64,000 nucleotides of DNA from Halobellus litoreus (GCF_024464595.1 NZ_JANHAW010000001.1:372001-436000); one strand, 5' to 3'; shown: positions 25,671 to 36,064, counted from the first letter of the stretch. The notes: a model not told the origin generated them from the sequence alone. Translations and numbers: made by a program.

Positions 25671-26705
25671 CTAGACCCAGCCCTCTTCGACGAGCAGTTC
25701 GCCGTTGAGCAGCGACGCGCCGGCCGCACCGCGGATCGTGTTGTGGGCGAGGCAGTTGTACTGGACGCCGTTCGTGGTCTCCTGGAGGCCGCCGGCGGAG
25801 ATCTGCATCCCGTCGCCGCGCTCGCGGTCGAGTCGGGGCTGCGGGCGGTCGAAGTCCTCGAAGACGTGGATGAGTTGTTCGGGCGAGGAGTGGAGGTCCG
25901 CGCTCGGGTGCTCCCGCATCGCGGCGGCCGCCTCCTCGACCGAGACGTCCTCGGCCGTCTCGGCGAAGACGTTCTCGAGGTGGCCGTCCAGCGTCGGAAT
26001 CCGGTTGCAGGAAGCGGAGACGTCCATCCCGTGGAGTTCGAGTTCCGCGCCGTCGAACGCGCCGAGAAGCTTCCGCGACTCGGTCTCCATCTTGTCGTCC
26101 TCGCCGTTGATGTGCGGAATCGCGTTGTCGATGATCTCCATCGAGGTGACGCCGGAGTAGCCCGCGCCCGAGACGGCCTGCAGCGTCGAGACCTGGACGG
26201 CTTCGAGGCCGAACTGGTCCAGCGCCGCGAGCGTCGGGACCATCGTGATCGTCGAGCAGTTCGGGTTCTTCACCAGCGCGCCGTCCCAGCCGCGCTCCTC
26301 GCGCTGGATCTCGATCAGATCGAGGTGGCCGGGGTTGATCTCCGGGATCGTCAGCGGCACGTCCGGGGCCATCCGGTCGTTCGAGGAGTTCGAGGAGACG
26401 ACGTAGCCCGCCTCCAGGAAGTCGGGTTCGACCTCGGCCGCGACGCCCGAGGGGAGCGACGAGAAGAGCAGATCGACGTCGTCGGGGACGGCCGACGGCG
26501 ACGTCGCACTGACCGTCATTTCGGCGACGTCGTCCGGAATCGGGGTGTTGACGCGCCACTTCGCCGCCTCCCGGTAGGACTCGCCCGCGCTCGACTCCGA
26601 GGCGGTGAGCGCCGCGAGTTCGAAGGTCGGATGGTCTTCGAGGAGTTGGATGAATCGCTGTCCCACTGCGCCCGTTGCGCCGAGGATGCCGACACGTACT
26701 GACAT
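25671..26705 (-). CDS. asd: Aspartate-semialdehyde dehydrogenase
   Basis: A 344-residue enzyme that reduces aspartyl phosphate to aspartate semialdehyde with NADPH, at the branch to lysine, threonine and methionine. The NADP-binding start is MSVRVGILGATGAVGQRFIQ. The catalytic cysteine is C150 in KNPNCSTITM. The substrate-binding region is DVSASCNRIPTLDGH. The length matches the archaeal/fungal subgroup. I start at MSVRVGILG; the longer frame adds 19 doubtful residues. A TATA-like minus-strand CTTATGTG lies about 25-30 bases upstream. Confidence 0.95.
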   Translation of the reverse strand: MSVRVGILGATGAVGQRFIQLLEDHPTFELAALTASESSAGESYREAAKWRVNTPIPDDVAEMTVSATSPSAVPDDVDLLFSSLPSGVAAEVEPDFLEAGYVVSSNSSNDRMAPDVPLTIPEINPGHLDLIEIQREERGWDGALVKNPNCSTITMVPTLAALDQFGLEAVQVSTLQAVSGAGYSGVTSMEIIDNAIPHINGEDDKMETESRKLLGAFDGAELELHGMDVSASCNRIPTLDGHLENVFAETAEDVSVEEAAAAMREHPSADLHSSPEQLIHVFEDFDRPQPRLDRERGDGMQISAGGLQETTNGVQYNCLAHNTIRGAAGASLLNGELLVEEGWV

Positions 26706-26914
26706 TACTGTGAGCGTGGGTGACACACACATAAGGCGGTTTGGATTCGCGACGTATTTCACGAACGTTCAAATTCATTTGCGGAACGAACTCCCCGACG
26801 GACGAACGGTCAGTTGTGTCGCCGGCGGGACCGTTCGGTGAATCGACGATCGTCGAACACACCTTCGTGCAGAACCGACAGATAGAGGTGGCGCGTTTCA
26901 GAACGTATCGGCAA

Positions 26915-28765
26915 ATGTTCAACAAGGTTCTCGTCGCCAACCGCGGAGAGATCGCCCTCCGGGTGATGCGGGCGTGCCGCGACCTAGGCGTCCGAACGGT
27001 CGCGATCTACAGCGACGCCGACAAAAACGCCGGGCACGTCCGGTTCGCCGACGAGGCGTACAACGTCGGTCCCGCGCGCGCGGCCGACTCGTACCTCGAT
27101 CACGAGGCCGTCATCGAGGCGGGAAGGAAGGCCGGCGCGGACGCCGTCCACCCGGGCTACGGCTTCCTGGCGGAGAACGCGGAGTTCGCCCGGAAGGTCG
27201 AGATGAGCGAACTCACGTGGGTCGGCCCCTCCGCGGACGCGATGGAGCGCCTCGGCGAGAAGACCAAGGCCCGCGCGCTGATGCAGGAGGCCGACGTACC
27301 GGTGGTTCCGGGGACCACCGAACCGGTCGAGTCGGCCGACGAGGTGAAACAGATCGCCGCCGAGTACGGGTACCCGGTCGCGATCAAGGCCGAGGGCGGC
27401 GGCGGCGGTCGCGGCCTGAAGGTCGTCCGGTCCGAGGACGAGGTCGAATCGCAGTTGGAGACCGCCCAGCGCGAGGGCAAGGCGTACTTCGACAACGCCT
27501 CGGTGTACGTCGAGAAGTACCTCGAAGCGCCGCGGCACGTCGAGGTGCAGATCTTGGCGGACGAACACGGGAACGTCCGGCATCTGGGCGAGCGCGACTG
27601 CTCCTTGCAGCGTCGCCACCAGAAGGTCATCGAGGAGGCGCCCTCGCCCGCGCTCGACGCCGACCTCCGCGAGCGGATCGGCGAGGCGGCCCGCCGCGGC
27701 GTCCGCGAGGCCGACTACACCAACGCCGGGACGGTCGAATTTCTAGTAGAGGACGGCGAGTTCTACTTTATGGAGGTCAACACCCGGATCCAGGTCGAAC
27801 ACACCGTCACCGAGGAGGTCACCGGCATCGACGTCGTGAAGTGGCAACTCCGAGTCGCCGCCGGCGACGAACTGGACTTCGCACAGGAGGACATCGAGAT
27901 CGACGGCCACGCGATCGAGTACCGCATCAACGCCGAGAACGCGGCCGACGAGTTCGCGCCCGCGACGGGGACGCTCGAGACCTACGACCCGCCGGGCGGG
28001 ATCGGAGTCCGCATCGACGACGCCGTCCGGCAGGGCGACGAGATCGGCGGCGACTACGACTCGATGATCGCGAAACTGATCGTCGCCGCCGGGGACAGAA
28101 GGGAGTGTCTCGCCCGCTCGGAGCGAGCGCTCTCGGAATTCGAGATCGAGGGGCTCTCCACCATCGTCCCCTTCCACCGGCTGATGCTGACCGACGAGGC
28201 GTTCCGCGCGGGCGAACACACCACGAAGTACCTCGACGAGGAACTCGACCGGACGCGGATCGACCGCGCGGTCGAGAAGTGGGGCGCGGCCGACGCGTCG
28301 CCGGCGAAGGACGATGGCGAGGGGGGCGACGAGAGCGGTGCGGATGCCGAGGTGACCGAGCGGGAGTTCACCGTCGAGGTGAACGGCAAGCGCTTCGAGG
28401 TCAACCTCGAAGAGCGGGGCGCGCCGCCGGTGCCCGACATCGACGCCCTCGGAAACGGCGGGACGGCCGCCGGAAGGGACGGCGGTCCGAGCCGTTCGCG
28501 ACCGGAGGAAGCGGCCGGCGGCGACGACGGCGAAGTCGTCGTCGAGGGCGAGGGCGAGCAGGTCACCGCGGAGATGCAGGGAACGATCCTCTCGGTCGAC
28601 GTCGGGGAGGGCGAGGAGGTCGCCGCCGGCGACGTCGTCTGCGTGCTCGAAGCGATGAAGATGGAGAACGACGTCGTCACAGAACGGGGCGGCACCGTCA
28701 CGCAGGTCCTCATCGAGGAAGGCGACAGCGTCGATATGGACGACGTGCTCGTGGTTCTCGAATGA
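26915..28765 (+). CDS. Acetyl/propionyl-CoA carboxylase, biotin carboxylase and BCCP subunit
   Basis: A 616-residue fusion. Residues 1-450 are biotin carboxylase: [23 protein letters not shown]-grasp [38 protein letters not shown] and [15 protein letters not shown]. The C-terminus is the biotin carrier, with the lysine of EAMKMEN (K582) to be biotinylated. An acidic Gly-rich linker joins them. In haloarchaea this protein acts in acetyl- or propionyl-CoA carboxylation, for instance in propionate or polyhydroxyalkanoate metabolism. The carboxyltransferase partner is not in the window. I start at ATG 26915; upstream frame codons have no protein look. The biotin ligase gene follows after 13 bases. 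Confidence 0.92.
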   Translation: MFNKVLVANRGEIALRVMRACRDLGVRTVAIYSDADKNAGHVRFADEAYNVGPARAADSYLDHEAVIEAGRKAGADAVHPGYGFLAENAEFARKVEMSELTWVGPSADAMERLGEKTKARALMQEADVPVVPGTTEPVESADEVKQIAAEYGYPVAIKAEGGGGGRGLKVVRSEDEVESQLETAQREGKAYFDNASVYVEKYLEAPRHVEVQILADEHGNVRHLGERDCSLQRRHQKVIEEAPSPALDADLRERIGEAARRGVREADYTNAGTVEFLVEDGEFYFMEVNTRIQVEHTVTEEVTGIDVVKWQLRVAAGDELDFAQEDIEIDGHAIEYRINAENAADEFAPATGTLETYDPPGGIGVRIDDAVRQGDEIGGDYDSMIAKLIVAAGDRRECLARSERALSEFEIEGLSTIVPFHRLMLTDEAFRAGEHTTKYLDEELDRTRIDRAVEKWGAADASPAKDDGEGGDESGADAEVTEREFTVEVNGKRFEVNLEERGAPPVPDIDALGNGGTAAGRDGGPSRSRPEEAAGGDDGEVVVEGEGEQVTAEMQGTILSVDVGEGEEVAAGDVVCVLEAMKMENDVVTERGGTVTQVLIEEGDSVDMDDVLVVLE

Positions 28766-28778
28766 ATGTGAGGCGAGG

Positions 28779-29729
28779 ATGATGAACGAGACGCGACGCG
28801 AACTGCTGGCTGCGCTCGCGGACGGCCCCGTTCCGGGACCGGAACTCGCCGAGCGACTCGGCGTGTCGCGGGCGGCGGTCTGGAAGCAGGTCGAAGCGCT
28901 CCGCGAGGCGGGATTCGAGGTCGAGAGCGGCGACGCCGGCTACCGCGTCGTCTCCGTGCCCGAGTACGGCGCGGCGGCGATCGAGTTCGGCCTCGACGCG
29001 CCGTACGACGTCGAGTACCACGAGCGGATCCCGAGCACGAACGACCGCGCCCGCGAGCTCGCCGCCGACGGCGCCGAGAACGTCGCCGTCGTCGCCGACG
29101 AACAGACCGGGGGTCGCGGCCGCCTGGCCAGGGAGTGGACCGCGCCGTCGGGCGGGATCTGGGTGAGCCTGCTCCTTCGGCCGTCCAGGCCACCCGCGGA
29201 CGTCCCGCTGTACACGCTCGCCGCCGCTGTCGCCGTCGCCCGCGCGAGCCGAGACGTCGGCGTCGACGCGCGGATCAAGTGGCCGAACGACGTGCTCGTC
29301 GCGGACGAGGCGGGCGAGGAGCGGAAGCTCTGCGGCATCCTGACCGAGATGGAGGGCGAGGCCGACCGCGTCTCCTGGCTCGTCGTCGGCCCCGGAATAA
29401 ACGCGAACATCGACGCCGACGCGCTCCCGCCGGACGCGACGAGTCTCCGCGCGGAAGTCGGAGACGTCGACCGCCGCGCGTTCCTGCAGGGCGTCCTCGA
29501 AGCGTTCCACCGTCTCACGAGGAGGGACGCCGAGGTCGGGGAGATACTCGACGCGTGGCGCGAACACGCCGCGACGCTCGGGCGTCGCGTGCGGGTCGAC
29601 ACGCCCGGGGGCGTCGTCGAGGGCGAGGCCGTCGACGTGCGGTTTCCGGGCAGTCTCGTCGTCCGGACCGACGGCGACGACGAGCGCGTCGTCCACGCCG
29701 GCGACTGCGAACATCTCCGGCCGGCGTAG
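28779..29729 (+). CDS. birA: Biotin-[acetyl-CoA-carboxylase] ligase, with DNA-binding domain
   Basis: A 316-residue BirA. The N-terminal 60 residues form a winged helix (LAERLGVSRAAVWKQVEALR), so it may also repress transcription in response to biotinyl-AMP. The ligase domain shows the adenylate-binding motif GGRGRLAREWTAPSGGIWVS and the KWPNDVLV motif, then a C-terminal SH3-like cap. Its neighbour 13 bases upstream is the biotinylated carboxylase, its natural substrate. Two ATG codons in tandem stand at the start. Confidence 0.95.
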   Translation: MMNETRRELLAALADGPVPGPELAERLGVSRAAVWKQVEALREAGFEVESGDAGYRVVSVPEYGAAAIEFGLDAPYDVEYHERIPSTNDRARELAADGAENVAVVADEQTGGRGRLAREWTAPSGGIWVSLLLRPSRPPADVPLYTLAAAVAVARASRDVGVDARIKWPNDVLVADEAGEERKLCGILTEMEGEADRVSWLVVGPGINANIDADALPPDATSLRAEVGDVDRRAFLQGVLEAFHRLTRRDAEVGEILDAWREHAATLGRRVRVDTPGGVVEGEAVDVRFPGSLVVRTDGDDERVVHAGDCEHLRPA

Positions 29730-29790
29730 CCACTCCGAATCGGAAGAATTGTGCGATAGAAGGGCCCGCGGTCGCCCCAGGAGACAGCGA

Positions 29791-30072
29791 TCAGTTCTCG
29801 TCGCCGCCGTCGGTGAGCGGACGGCCACCGGCGGTGAGGACGCCGTCGGCGATCTCTCGGGCCTCTGCAGGCGACGGGCGGGTGCCGTCGACGAAGCGCG
29901 TCCCGAGTTCGTCGACCACGCTCATCACGTCCGAAAGGTCGCCGCGCTCCGAGACGTCGGCGAAGACGTCTTCGTAGGCGTGAGCCTCCCAGTAGCTGAT
30001 CTCGTAGTCGTACGTGTCTGTCTGTGAGGCGACCGCATACTGGAGTTGTCGAGCCGCGTCGGACGGGCGCAT
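29791..30072 (-). CDS. Conserved hypothetical protein
   Basis: A 93-residue soluble acidic protein, MRPSDAARQLQYAVASQTDT, mostly helical by composition, with YEISYWEAHAYEDVFADV in the middle. I do not recognise a family. A minus-strand TATA-like CTTTTAGTA lies about 26-34 bases upstream of the ATG at 30072, which supports a real gene. It stands alone and converges with birA. Confidence 0.55.
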   Translation of the reverse strand: MRPSDAARQLQYAVASQTDTYDYEISYWEAHAYEDVFADVSERGDLSDVMSVVDELGTRFVDGTRPSPAEAREIADGVLTAGGRPLTDGGDEN

Positions 30073-30263
30073 ACTGACATAAACGCGGTACGAATACTAA
30101 AAGGTACTCCGACTCGAAATTGAGTTAATTCTATCGGACGCGTCGCCCGCGACGCCCCGTTCGTACATCTCGACCACTTCAGTGAACCTGCGTTCGGCCC
30201 GCATTCGGCCCGGATTCGGCGGTCGTCACAGCAGCTATACGACCGGACGGCGATAGGAGACGT

Positions 30264-30617
30264 ATGGTGGTCGCATTCCTCGGATCGGTCGTCTCGTTCG
30301 TCGTCGCGCTGTTGGTCGGCGGACTCGCCATCTATCTCAGTGCCAGATTCGTCGTCGACGTCGACGACTACGGCCACGCGGTCGTGACCGCGTTCCTCGG
30401 CGCGGTCGGGTGGGCGCTCACCTCGTGGGTGCCCCTCATCGGGCCGCTCGTCGCGCTGGTCGTCTGGGTCGGCGTCATCAACTGGCGCTACCCCGGCGGG
30501 TGGACGAAGGCCGCGATCATCGGCGTGGGCGCGTGGCTCTCGGCGCTCGTCATCCTCCTGCTCGTGAACTCGGTGTTCGGCCTCGGCATCCGCGCGTTCG
30601 GGATCCCCGGAGTTTAG
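30264..30617 (+). CDS. Small integral membrane protein
   Basis: A 117-residue protein with four hydrophobic segments (about 4-30, 40-55, 57-70, 82-103) and few charged residues. The short WRYPGGWTKAA loop separates the last two. I do not recognise a family. The TATA-like GCTATACGA at 30233-30241 is 23-31 bases before the start, implying a leaderless mRNA. The phosphatase gene follows after 24 bases and may be co-transcribed. Confidence 0.65.
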   Translation: MVVAFLGSVVSFVVALLVGGLAIYLSARFVVDVDDYGHAVVTAFLGAVGWALTSWVPLIGPLVALVVWVGVINWRYPGGWTKAAIIGVGAWLSALVILLLVNSVFGLGIRAFGIPGV

Positions 30618-30641
30618 GGACCGTCGGATCGGGGCTCTCGT

Positions 30642-31433
30642 ATGGACGAAGACCGAGTGGCTCTCGCCCGACGGGCCGCCGAAGCGGGTGCGGCGGTCGC
30701 CGCCGATCGATTTCGGACGGACATCGACGTCGAACATAAGAACGGCAAGACAGACGTCGTGACGCAGGCCGACCGCGACGCCCAGACCGCCGTCGTCGAC
30801 GTCATCCGGGAACGGTATCCGGACGACGCCGTCGTCGGCGAGGAGGACGAGGAGCTGAAGGACGTCCCCGACGCCGGTCCAGCGTGGGTGATCGATCCGA
30901 TCGACGGGACGAACAACTACGTCCGCGGGACCCGCGTGTGGGGGACGTCAGTCGCCGCGGTCCGGGACGGCGAACCGCTCGCCGCGGCGACGAATCTCCC
31001 CGCACTCGGCGACGTGTACTGGACCGACGGCGAGACGACATACCGCGACGGCGAGCGCGTGACCGTCTCGACGAGATCGGATCCCGAAGCGTGCGTCGTC
31101 ACGCCGACGATGTGGTGGAATTTCGACGAGAGAGACGAGTACGGGCGAGCCTGCCAGGCGATCGCGGACCGATTCGGCGACCTCCGACGGGCGGGATGCG
31201 CCCAGGCCGAACTCGCAGCCGTCGCCGACGGATCGCTCGACGGCGTCGTGACGAACCTCCGCGCGTACCCCTGGGACACCGTGGCCGGCGTCGCGATGAT
31301 CCGCGCCGCGGGCGGAACCGTCACCGACCTCGCGGGTGACCGCTGGCGACACGACTCCGTCGGCCTCGTCGCGTCGAACGGCCGCGTCCACGACGCCGTG
31401 CTGGCGGCCGCTCGCGACATCGACGGGGAGTGA
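30642..31433 (+). CDS. Inositol monophosphatase family protein
   Basis: A 263-residue member of the IMPase/FBPase superfamily. It removes phosphate from sugar or inositol phosphates using Mg2+. The metal-binding motifs are GEEDEELK (about 67-74) and DPIDGTNNYVRG (85-96). The late motif is AYPWDTVAGVAMIRAAGG. Archaeal members often also act as fructose-1,6-bisphosphatases or on PAP, so the exact substrate is open. The Lrp regulator gene follows after 52 bases. Confidence 0.9.
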   Translation: MDEDRVALARRAAEAGAAVAADRFRTDIDVEHKNGKTDVVTQADRDAQTAVVDVIRERYPDDAVVGEEDEELKDVPDAGPAWVIDPIDGTNNYVRGTRVWGTSVAAVRDGEPLAAATNLPALGDVYWTDGETTYRDGERVTVSTRSDPEACVVTPTMWWNFDERDEYGRACQAIADRFGDLRRAGCAQAELAAVADGSLDGVVTNLRAYPWDTVAGVAMIRAAGGTVTDLAGDRWRHDSVGLVASNGRVHDAVLAAARDIDGE

Positions 31434-31485
31434 GTGAACTGACAGGTGGCACAAACCGCAAGGTGTTGGCCCGTTACGTAGCGAT

Positions 31486-31935
31486 ATGGAACTCGACGAG
31501 ACGGACCGGACGATTCTTCGGATCCTTCAGTCCGACGCGCGGACGCCGTTCAGCGAGATCGCGCGAGAGATCGACATGTCCAGCGCGACCGTCCACGACC
31601 GGGTCGGTCGGATGGAAGACGCCGGCGTCATCGAGGGGTACCACGCGAAGATCGATCCGCGGGCTGTCGGGCTCGGCACGTCCGCGCTCGTCGGTCTCCG
31701 GATCGAGCAGGGACGCGAGACTGACGCCCTCGAACGCCTCCGGGAGATCGACGGCGTCCAGGAGATCCACCTCACGACGGGCGAGTGGGACGTCGTCCTT
31801 CGGCTCTACGCCGAGGACACCGACGGGCTCCGGGAGTTGATGTTCGACGAGATATCCCGGATCGAGGGGTTCTCGCGGTCGCAGACGATGGTCATCCTCG
31901 CGACTGACTTGGAAGCGCCGGCGCTTCCGATCTGA
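31486..31935 (+). CDS. Lrp/AsnC family transcriptional regulator
   Basis: A 149-residue regulator with an N-terminal helix-turn-helix ([18 protein letters not shown] then [20 protein letters not shown]) and a C-terminal RAM-like domain with [19 protein letters not shown]. Lrp/AsnC proteins form dimers or octamers and often respond to amino acids. The target here cannot be told from the sequence. It lies 52 bases after the phosphatase gene and the two could share a transcript. Confidence 0.92.
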   Translation: MELDETDRTILRILQSDARTPFSEIAREIDMSSATVHDRVGRMEDAGVIEGYHAKIDPRAVGLGTSALVGLRIEQGRETDALERLREIDGVQEIHLTTGEWDVVLRLYAEDTDGLRELMFDEISRIEGFSRSQTMVILATDLEAPALPI

Positions 31936-32035
31936 ATTTCGGTCGACCCGCACGGACGGCTCGTCGGTTCACACCCGGGCGGCGCTCGCGCCCGAGACCG
32001 GAATCCTCAACAGGGCTGGTCTCGGTCTTTCGGCT

Positions 32036-33175
32036 ATGTCAACAGTCGCCGAACGGGTCGGCGTCGCGCCGGAGCGGCTCTGGGCCGGCGGGGTCGCGGG
32101 CGCGCTCGTCGCACTCGTCGCCGGAGCGCTGCTCTTCCCGGAGACCGTTTACGACGGATTCATCTGGCACTACTTCTGGGGCCCCGTCCAGGCCGACGCG
32201 AACTCGGCGGTCTGTGCGGTCCGCCCGGGGAGCACGGTGCAGTACATCTACGATTCGGGGGCGTGTGCGAACGCCGCCGAACCCGTCGCCTACCCGGGGT
32301 ACACGCTCGTCTCGGAAGTCGGCTATATGGTCACGCTGCTCGTCGCGCTCATCGGCGTCGTGTTCCTGCTGCGACGGCTCGATCTGGGCACGGACAGGAA
32401 GTTCTTCTACGCGCTCGTGCCGTTCGTGTTCTTCGGCGGCGCGCTCCGCGTCGTCGAGGACGCGAACGACGCCGTGCCCGCCGCGGAGGCGCTCATCAGT
32501 TACCCCCTCAACACCCTGTTCATCAGCCCGATCATCTACTTCACCGTCTTCGCTATGACCCTCGTCGCCGTCGTCGCCGCCGTCTGGGCTGCACGCGCGG
32601 GGATCGTCGAGCGGTACGATCGGCTGCTGTTCGGGATCGGATGGGCGGTGCTGTTCGCTACCCTCGCGTATCTCTTCTGGCTCGTGCTCACCGGGGCCGA
32701 GGGCGTCGAGTTCTACCCGCAGGTCCTCGGCGTCGTTCTCCTCGGCTCCACGCTGGCTGCGGGGATCTCGTGGGTGCTGATCGAGCGGTTCGCACCGACC
32801 GTGAACGAAGGCACTCGGTGGATCGGCTTCGTCATCCTCTGGGGACACGCGGTCGACGGAGTCGCCAACGTCGTCGGACTCGACTGGATGCCCGCGCTCG
32901 GCGCCGGTCGGAACCTGATCCCGAAACACCCCGTCAACGAGTTCGTCGTCAACGTCACCGGCTCTGTGCTCCCGCCGTCGATCCTGGCAGTCACGGGCGA
33001 CACCTGGCCGTTCCTCGTCGTGAAACTCCTCGCGGCGACGTTCGTGCTCTGGGTGTTCGAAGAGGAGATCTTCGAGGAGAGCCCCCGGTACACGATGCTG
33101 CTCCTCGTCGCCGTGCTCGCCGTCGGACTCGGGCCCGGGACGCGCGATATGCTTCGGGCGACGTTCGGCGTGTAA
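32036..33175 (+). CDS. DUF63 family membrane protein
   Basis: A 379-residue protein with about eight to nine hydrophobic segments. I recognise the archaeal DUF63 family from the pattern [10 protein letters not shown] and the loop [18 protein letters not shown] in the second half. The function is unknown. It stands alone, with the YcaO gene converging from the right. Confidence 0.83.
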   Translation: MSTVAERVGVAPERLWAGGVAGALVALVAGALLFPETVYDGFIWHYFWGPVQADANSAVCAVRPGSTVQYIYDSGACANAAEPVAYPGYTLVSEVGYMVTLLVALIGVVFLLRRLDLGTDRKFFYALVPFVFFGGALRVVEDANDAVPAAEALISYPLNTLFISPIIYFTVFAMTLVAVVAAVWAARAGIVERYDRLLFGIGWAVLFATLAYLFWLVLTGAEGVEFYPQVLGVVLLGSTLAAGISWVLIERFAPTVNEGTRWIGFVILWGHAVDGVANVVGLDWMPALGAGRNLIPKHPVNEFVVNVTGSVLPPSILAVTGDTWPFLVVKLLAATFVLWVFEEEIFEESPRYTMLLLVAVLAVGLGPGTRDMLRATFGV

Positions 33176-33332
33176 GTCGGTATCGCCGAGACTTTTTGTA
33201 CCAGAACGCGGCCAGCACCCGCATCACCTGAGAACGATCACGCGGCGACTCGCGGGAGTCCGGCACGCCGCCGCGTGGGCCGATTCGTGCCGGCTGTCAG
33301 CCACTCGCCGTCGCGAACCAACTATGCCCCTC

Positions 33333-35027
33333 TCACGGGAACGGATGGTACGCCCGGTCGAGATCCGCCTCGAAGCCCAACTCCGCGGGCACCGTCCGCG
33401 CTCGCTCCCCGAAGAACGGGTCCCCCTGGAACAGCGGTTGCGCGTCGGGAACCAGCACGCGAACGGCCTCGAACCCGAGCGAAGCGACGTCCGCGGTCGT
33501 CGTCCGCGCGGCGTAGGCGTCGAGGCCGGCCTCGGCGACCCGATCGATCGCCGCGTCGAGTTCGGCCGCTCCCGTCGGCACGTCCGCGGGGCCGACGCTC
33601 TCGGCCGGCACGCTGGCGTCGGCGTCGACGAACTCGCGCGCGACCTCTGGGAAGTCCGCGTACTCGCCGATCGCGCCGTCCTCGGCGGCGGCCTGCTCGC
33701 TGCCCATCGACCGCAACTCCATCCAGTTCTGCAGCGCCTCCGCGAGTGCCGAGCGTGCGGCGTCGAACGGATCGAGCGACGCGCCGGAGCCGACGGCGAA
33801 CCGCGGCCACTCGCCCTCGCGATGGACCGCCGCGGCGACCACGGGAACGTCGACGTCCTGCGTGACTAAGAGCGCCGTTACCGACAGGTCCTCGGCGCGC
33901 GCCCGCTTTCGGAGTTCCTCGTAGGTCGGATCGGAGACCGCGAGTTCCAGCGGTTCGAACGAGGAGTACCACGCGAGCATCGTCGCGTCGCGCTCGACGA
34001 CCTCGTAGAGCCCCGAGAGCAGCGCCTCCGTCCCGGAGTTGCCGAGCCCAAGCCCCGTCGTGATCGCCGGCTTGTGCCGCTCTCTCGGCGGCGGGTAGTG
34101 GACGAACTCCGCCGGCAGCGACACCGCCGCCTCCGTTCGGAGGTCGACACCGTCGACCCACGGGATCGGCGTCTCCGCGTCGGCCGCCTCCCACCCGTCC
34201 GGACGGACGAACCGCGTCGGTGCGACCGGCGAGGACCGCGTTTGAGCCGGTGCGACGGTGAACTCCGAGCGGCGGTAGACGCCGGCGCAGTACCGTTCGA
34301 GCGCCTCGCCGAGCGCCTTCATAAAGGCGATATCCCAGTCGGGGTCGACGCCGGCGGCGAACTCGGCGGCGCGAACGTCGCTGAACCCGGTGGTGTCGGC
34401 CGTCTGGGCGAGGTAGTAGGGGATCGGGAACGACTCGCGTTCGCCGACCTGCGCGACGATTCCCGTGCGCTCGTCGAGCGCTCGCTCCGCGCGTGCCAGC
34501 GAGTCGTCGACGGCGACTTCCCGGTGGTCCCACCGCACCGCCCGATCCCGCGAGTCCGGGTCGGGAACCGGGAGGACCCGGTGCTCCCCGGCCACGCCGG
34601 CTCCGACGACGTCGACGACGGTCCCGGCGACAGTGTCGTCCCCCGCGAGCAGCGCGACCGCGCGCCGGCCGGCGATCGCGCCGGCCAGTCTGACGGCGCT
34701 CCGGTCTCCCGTCGGCGACCCGTCCGACTCGGTCGTCGCCGCGACCCGCGCGCGGAGGTCGGCGAAGTCGGCACCGGTCGGGCCGAACACGGAGACGGCG
34801 GCGTCGAGCGCGTCGACGACGTGGCCGCCGACGCCGCCGATTTCGACGGTCACCACTCGTTCGTACCGGTCGAGACCGGCCGTGGCTTCGCTCCCGGCCG
34901 GCACGACGGCGAGTACCAACGCCGGGTCCTCGGCGTCCGAAACGACGCTCGCGTCGACGTCGTCGAAGGCGGCGGTCGCGGCTGTCGCCGCCGGACCGCT
35001 TCCGACGAGTTCGATCTCGTATGTCAC
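33333..35027 (-). CDS. YcaO-family protein (cyclodehydratase-like)
   Basis: A 564-residue protein. The N-terminal part (about 1-150) resembles the docking (ThiF/SagC-like) domain in outline. The rest is the YcaO domain that phosphorylates amide backbones: GEALERYCAGVYRRSEF, LSGLYEVVERDATMLAWY and ALAEALQNWMELRS contain the ATP and Mg2+ binding Glu residues. It ends in YHPFP, like the proline-rich C-terminus that many active YcaO proteins need. Known YcaO reactions are azoline formation in RiPPs, thioamidation and S12 methylthiolation support. No precursor peptide, TfuA or dehydrogenase is close, so the target is unknown. It is divergent from tbsP. Confidence 0.85.
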   Translation of the reverse strand: MTYEIELVGSGPAATAATAAFDDVDASVVSDAEDPALVLAVVPAGSEATAGLDRYERVVTVEIGGVGGHVVDALDAAVSVFGPTGADFADLRARVAATTESDGSPTGDRSAVRLAGAIAGRRAVALLAGDDTVAGTVVDVVGAGVAGEHRVLPVPDPDSRDRAVRWDHREVAVDDSLARAERALDERTGIVAQVGERESFPIPYYLAQTADTTGFSDVRAAEFAAGVDPDWDIAFMKALGEALERYCAGVYRRSEFTVAPAQTRSSPVAPTRFVRPDGWEAADAETPIPWVDGVDLRTEAAVSLPAEFVHYPPPRERHKPAITTGLGLGNSGTEALLSGLYEVVERDATMLAWYSSFEPLELAVSDPTYEELRKRARAEDLSVTALLVTQDVDVPVVAAAVHREGEWPRFAVGSGASLDPFDAARSALAEALQNWMELRSMGSEQAAAEDGAIGEYADFPEVAREFVDADASVPAESVGPADVPTGAAELDAAIDRVAEAGLDAYAARTTTADVASLGFEAVRVLVPDAQPLFQGDPFFGERARTVPAELGFEADLDRAYHPFP

Positions 35028-35133
35028 AGGTCCCAGGTCGGCCCTGAGGGAGAAAAATCGGCGGGTCTCCGACTGTCCACGGGGTCGTCGCTCGGGACAC
35101 CGCGGAAGTATATACAGCGCACACTGCGTTAAA

Positions 35134-35141
35134 ATTAAATA
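35134..35141 (+). promoter_or_regulatory. TATA box of tbsP
   Basis: ATTAAATA lies 24-31 bases before the ATG at 35165. A minus-strand TATA-like ATTTTTCT at 35053-35060 serves the divergent YcaO gene. Confidence 0.6.
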
Positions 35142-35164
35142 TCTACCTGGGAATTATTCAACGT

Positions 35165-35986
35165 ATGTCCTCCAGTTCGAACGTGCTCGGCACCACCGTC
35201 GAGGACGTCGTCGCTTCGGCCCTCCAGCCCGTTTCGGACACTGTCTACGTGATCGCTCCGAGCCGAGACGTCGTCGAGGCGTTCATCGACTTCGGCGCCG
35301 ACGCCGACGGATCTCCCCGTGTCCGGATCCTCAGTGAGGAATCGCTCCTGAAGGACGTCCTGAGCGACTTTCTCGTCGCGAGTAACGCGGCCGCCCTCGT
35401 CGACGACGGCGTGCTCGACCTCCGCGTGACCGACGACCGATTCGAGAACACGCTTCTCGTGACCGAATCGTCGGTCGTCGCCGTCGTCGCCGCGGGCGAC
35501 CACGTCGCCGGCCTGACCACCGACGACGCGGCGTTCGTCCGGAGCGCGAACGAAACGTACACCGACTCCTTCGAGGCGTCCGAACCGTTCGCCCTCCGAA
35601 CGCCGTCTATATCGGCGGTTCGCGACTCGCTCGAATCCGAGTTCGGCGCAGACGTTCGAGCCGATTTCGATGCGGTCCTCGAATCGCTCCGGGACGCCGA
35701 CGGAAAGGAGACGACCCTGGACGAGGTGACCGTCAGCCTGCTCGTCGCCGCGAAGCACGACGTGCTTCTGTACGATATCTCGAAGTGGGGGGAGGACGTC
35801 GGCGTGGCCAGCAAAGCGACGTTCTCGCGGACGAAGACCGAACTGGAAGACATCGGTCTGATCGAGACCGAAAAAGTACCGATCGACGTCGGTCGTCCGC
35901 GACTCCGACTGCGACTCGGCGACGACCGACTGGTCGAAGCGGACGTGGACCAACTCGCGGCCGTCGCACGGGACATCCTCGAATGA
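35165..35986 (+). CDS. tbsP: Transcriptional regulator TbsP (DUF5821 family)
   Basis: A 273-residue haloarchaeal regulator recognised from its start (MSSSSNVLGTTVEDVVASAL). Its C-terminal winged helix runs through ISKWGEDVGVASKATFSRTK, then LEDIGLIETEKVPIDVGRPR. TbsP was described as a regulator acting on glucose-linked metabolism in haloarchaea, where it works alongside TrmB. The N-terminal two thirds are a ligand or dimer domain of unknown contact. It has its own TATA box and is followed by glyA after 108 bases. Confidence 0.72.
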   Translation: MSSSSNVLGTTVEDVVASALQPVSDTVYVIAPSRDVVEAFIDFGADADGSPRVRILSEESLLKDVLSDFLVASNAAALVDDGVLDLRVTDDRFENTLLVTESSVVAVVAAGDHVAGLTTDDAAFVRSANETYTDSFEASEPFALRTPSISAVRDSLESEFGADVRADFDAVLESLRDADGKETTLDEVTVSLLVAAKHDVLLYDISKWGEDVGVASKATFSRTKTELEDIGLIETEKVPIDVGRPRLRLRLGDDRLVEADVDQLAAVARDILE

Positions 35987-36064
35987 GCGTCTCGCAGGGG
36001 CACCCTCGCCAGTGGCGTTGACCGCTCCGGGAGCGCATCGACCCGTCGGATCGAAAGTGGACAC

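Noticed and set aside
25474..26940. A 488-residue minus-strand frame over asd
   Set aside because: Arg-rich shadow of asd in another frame; asd has a clear catalytic motif and start.
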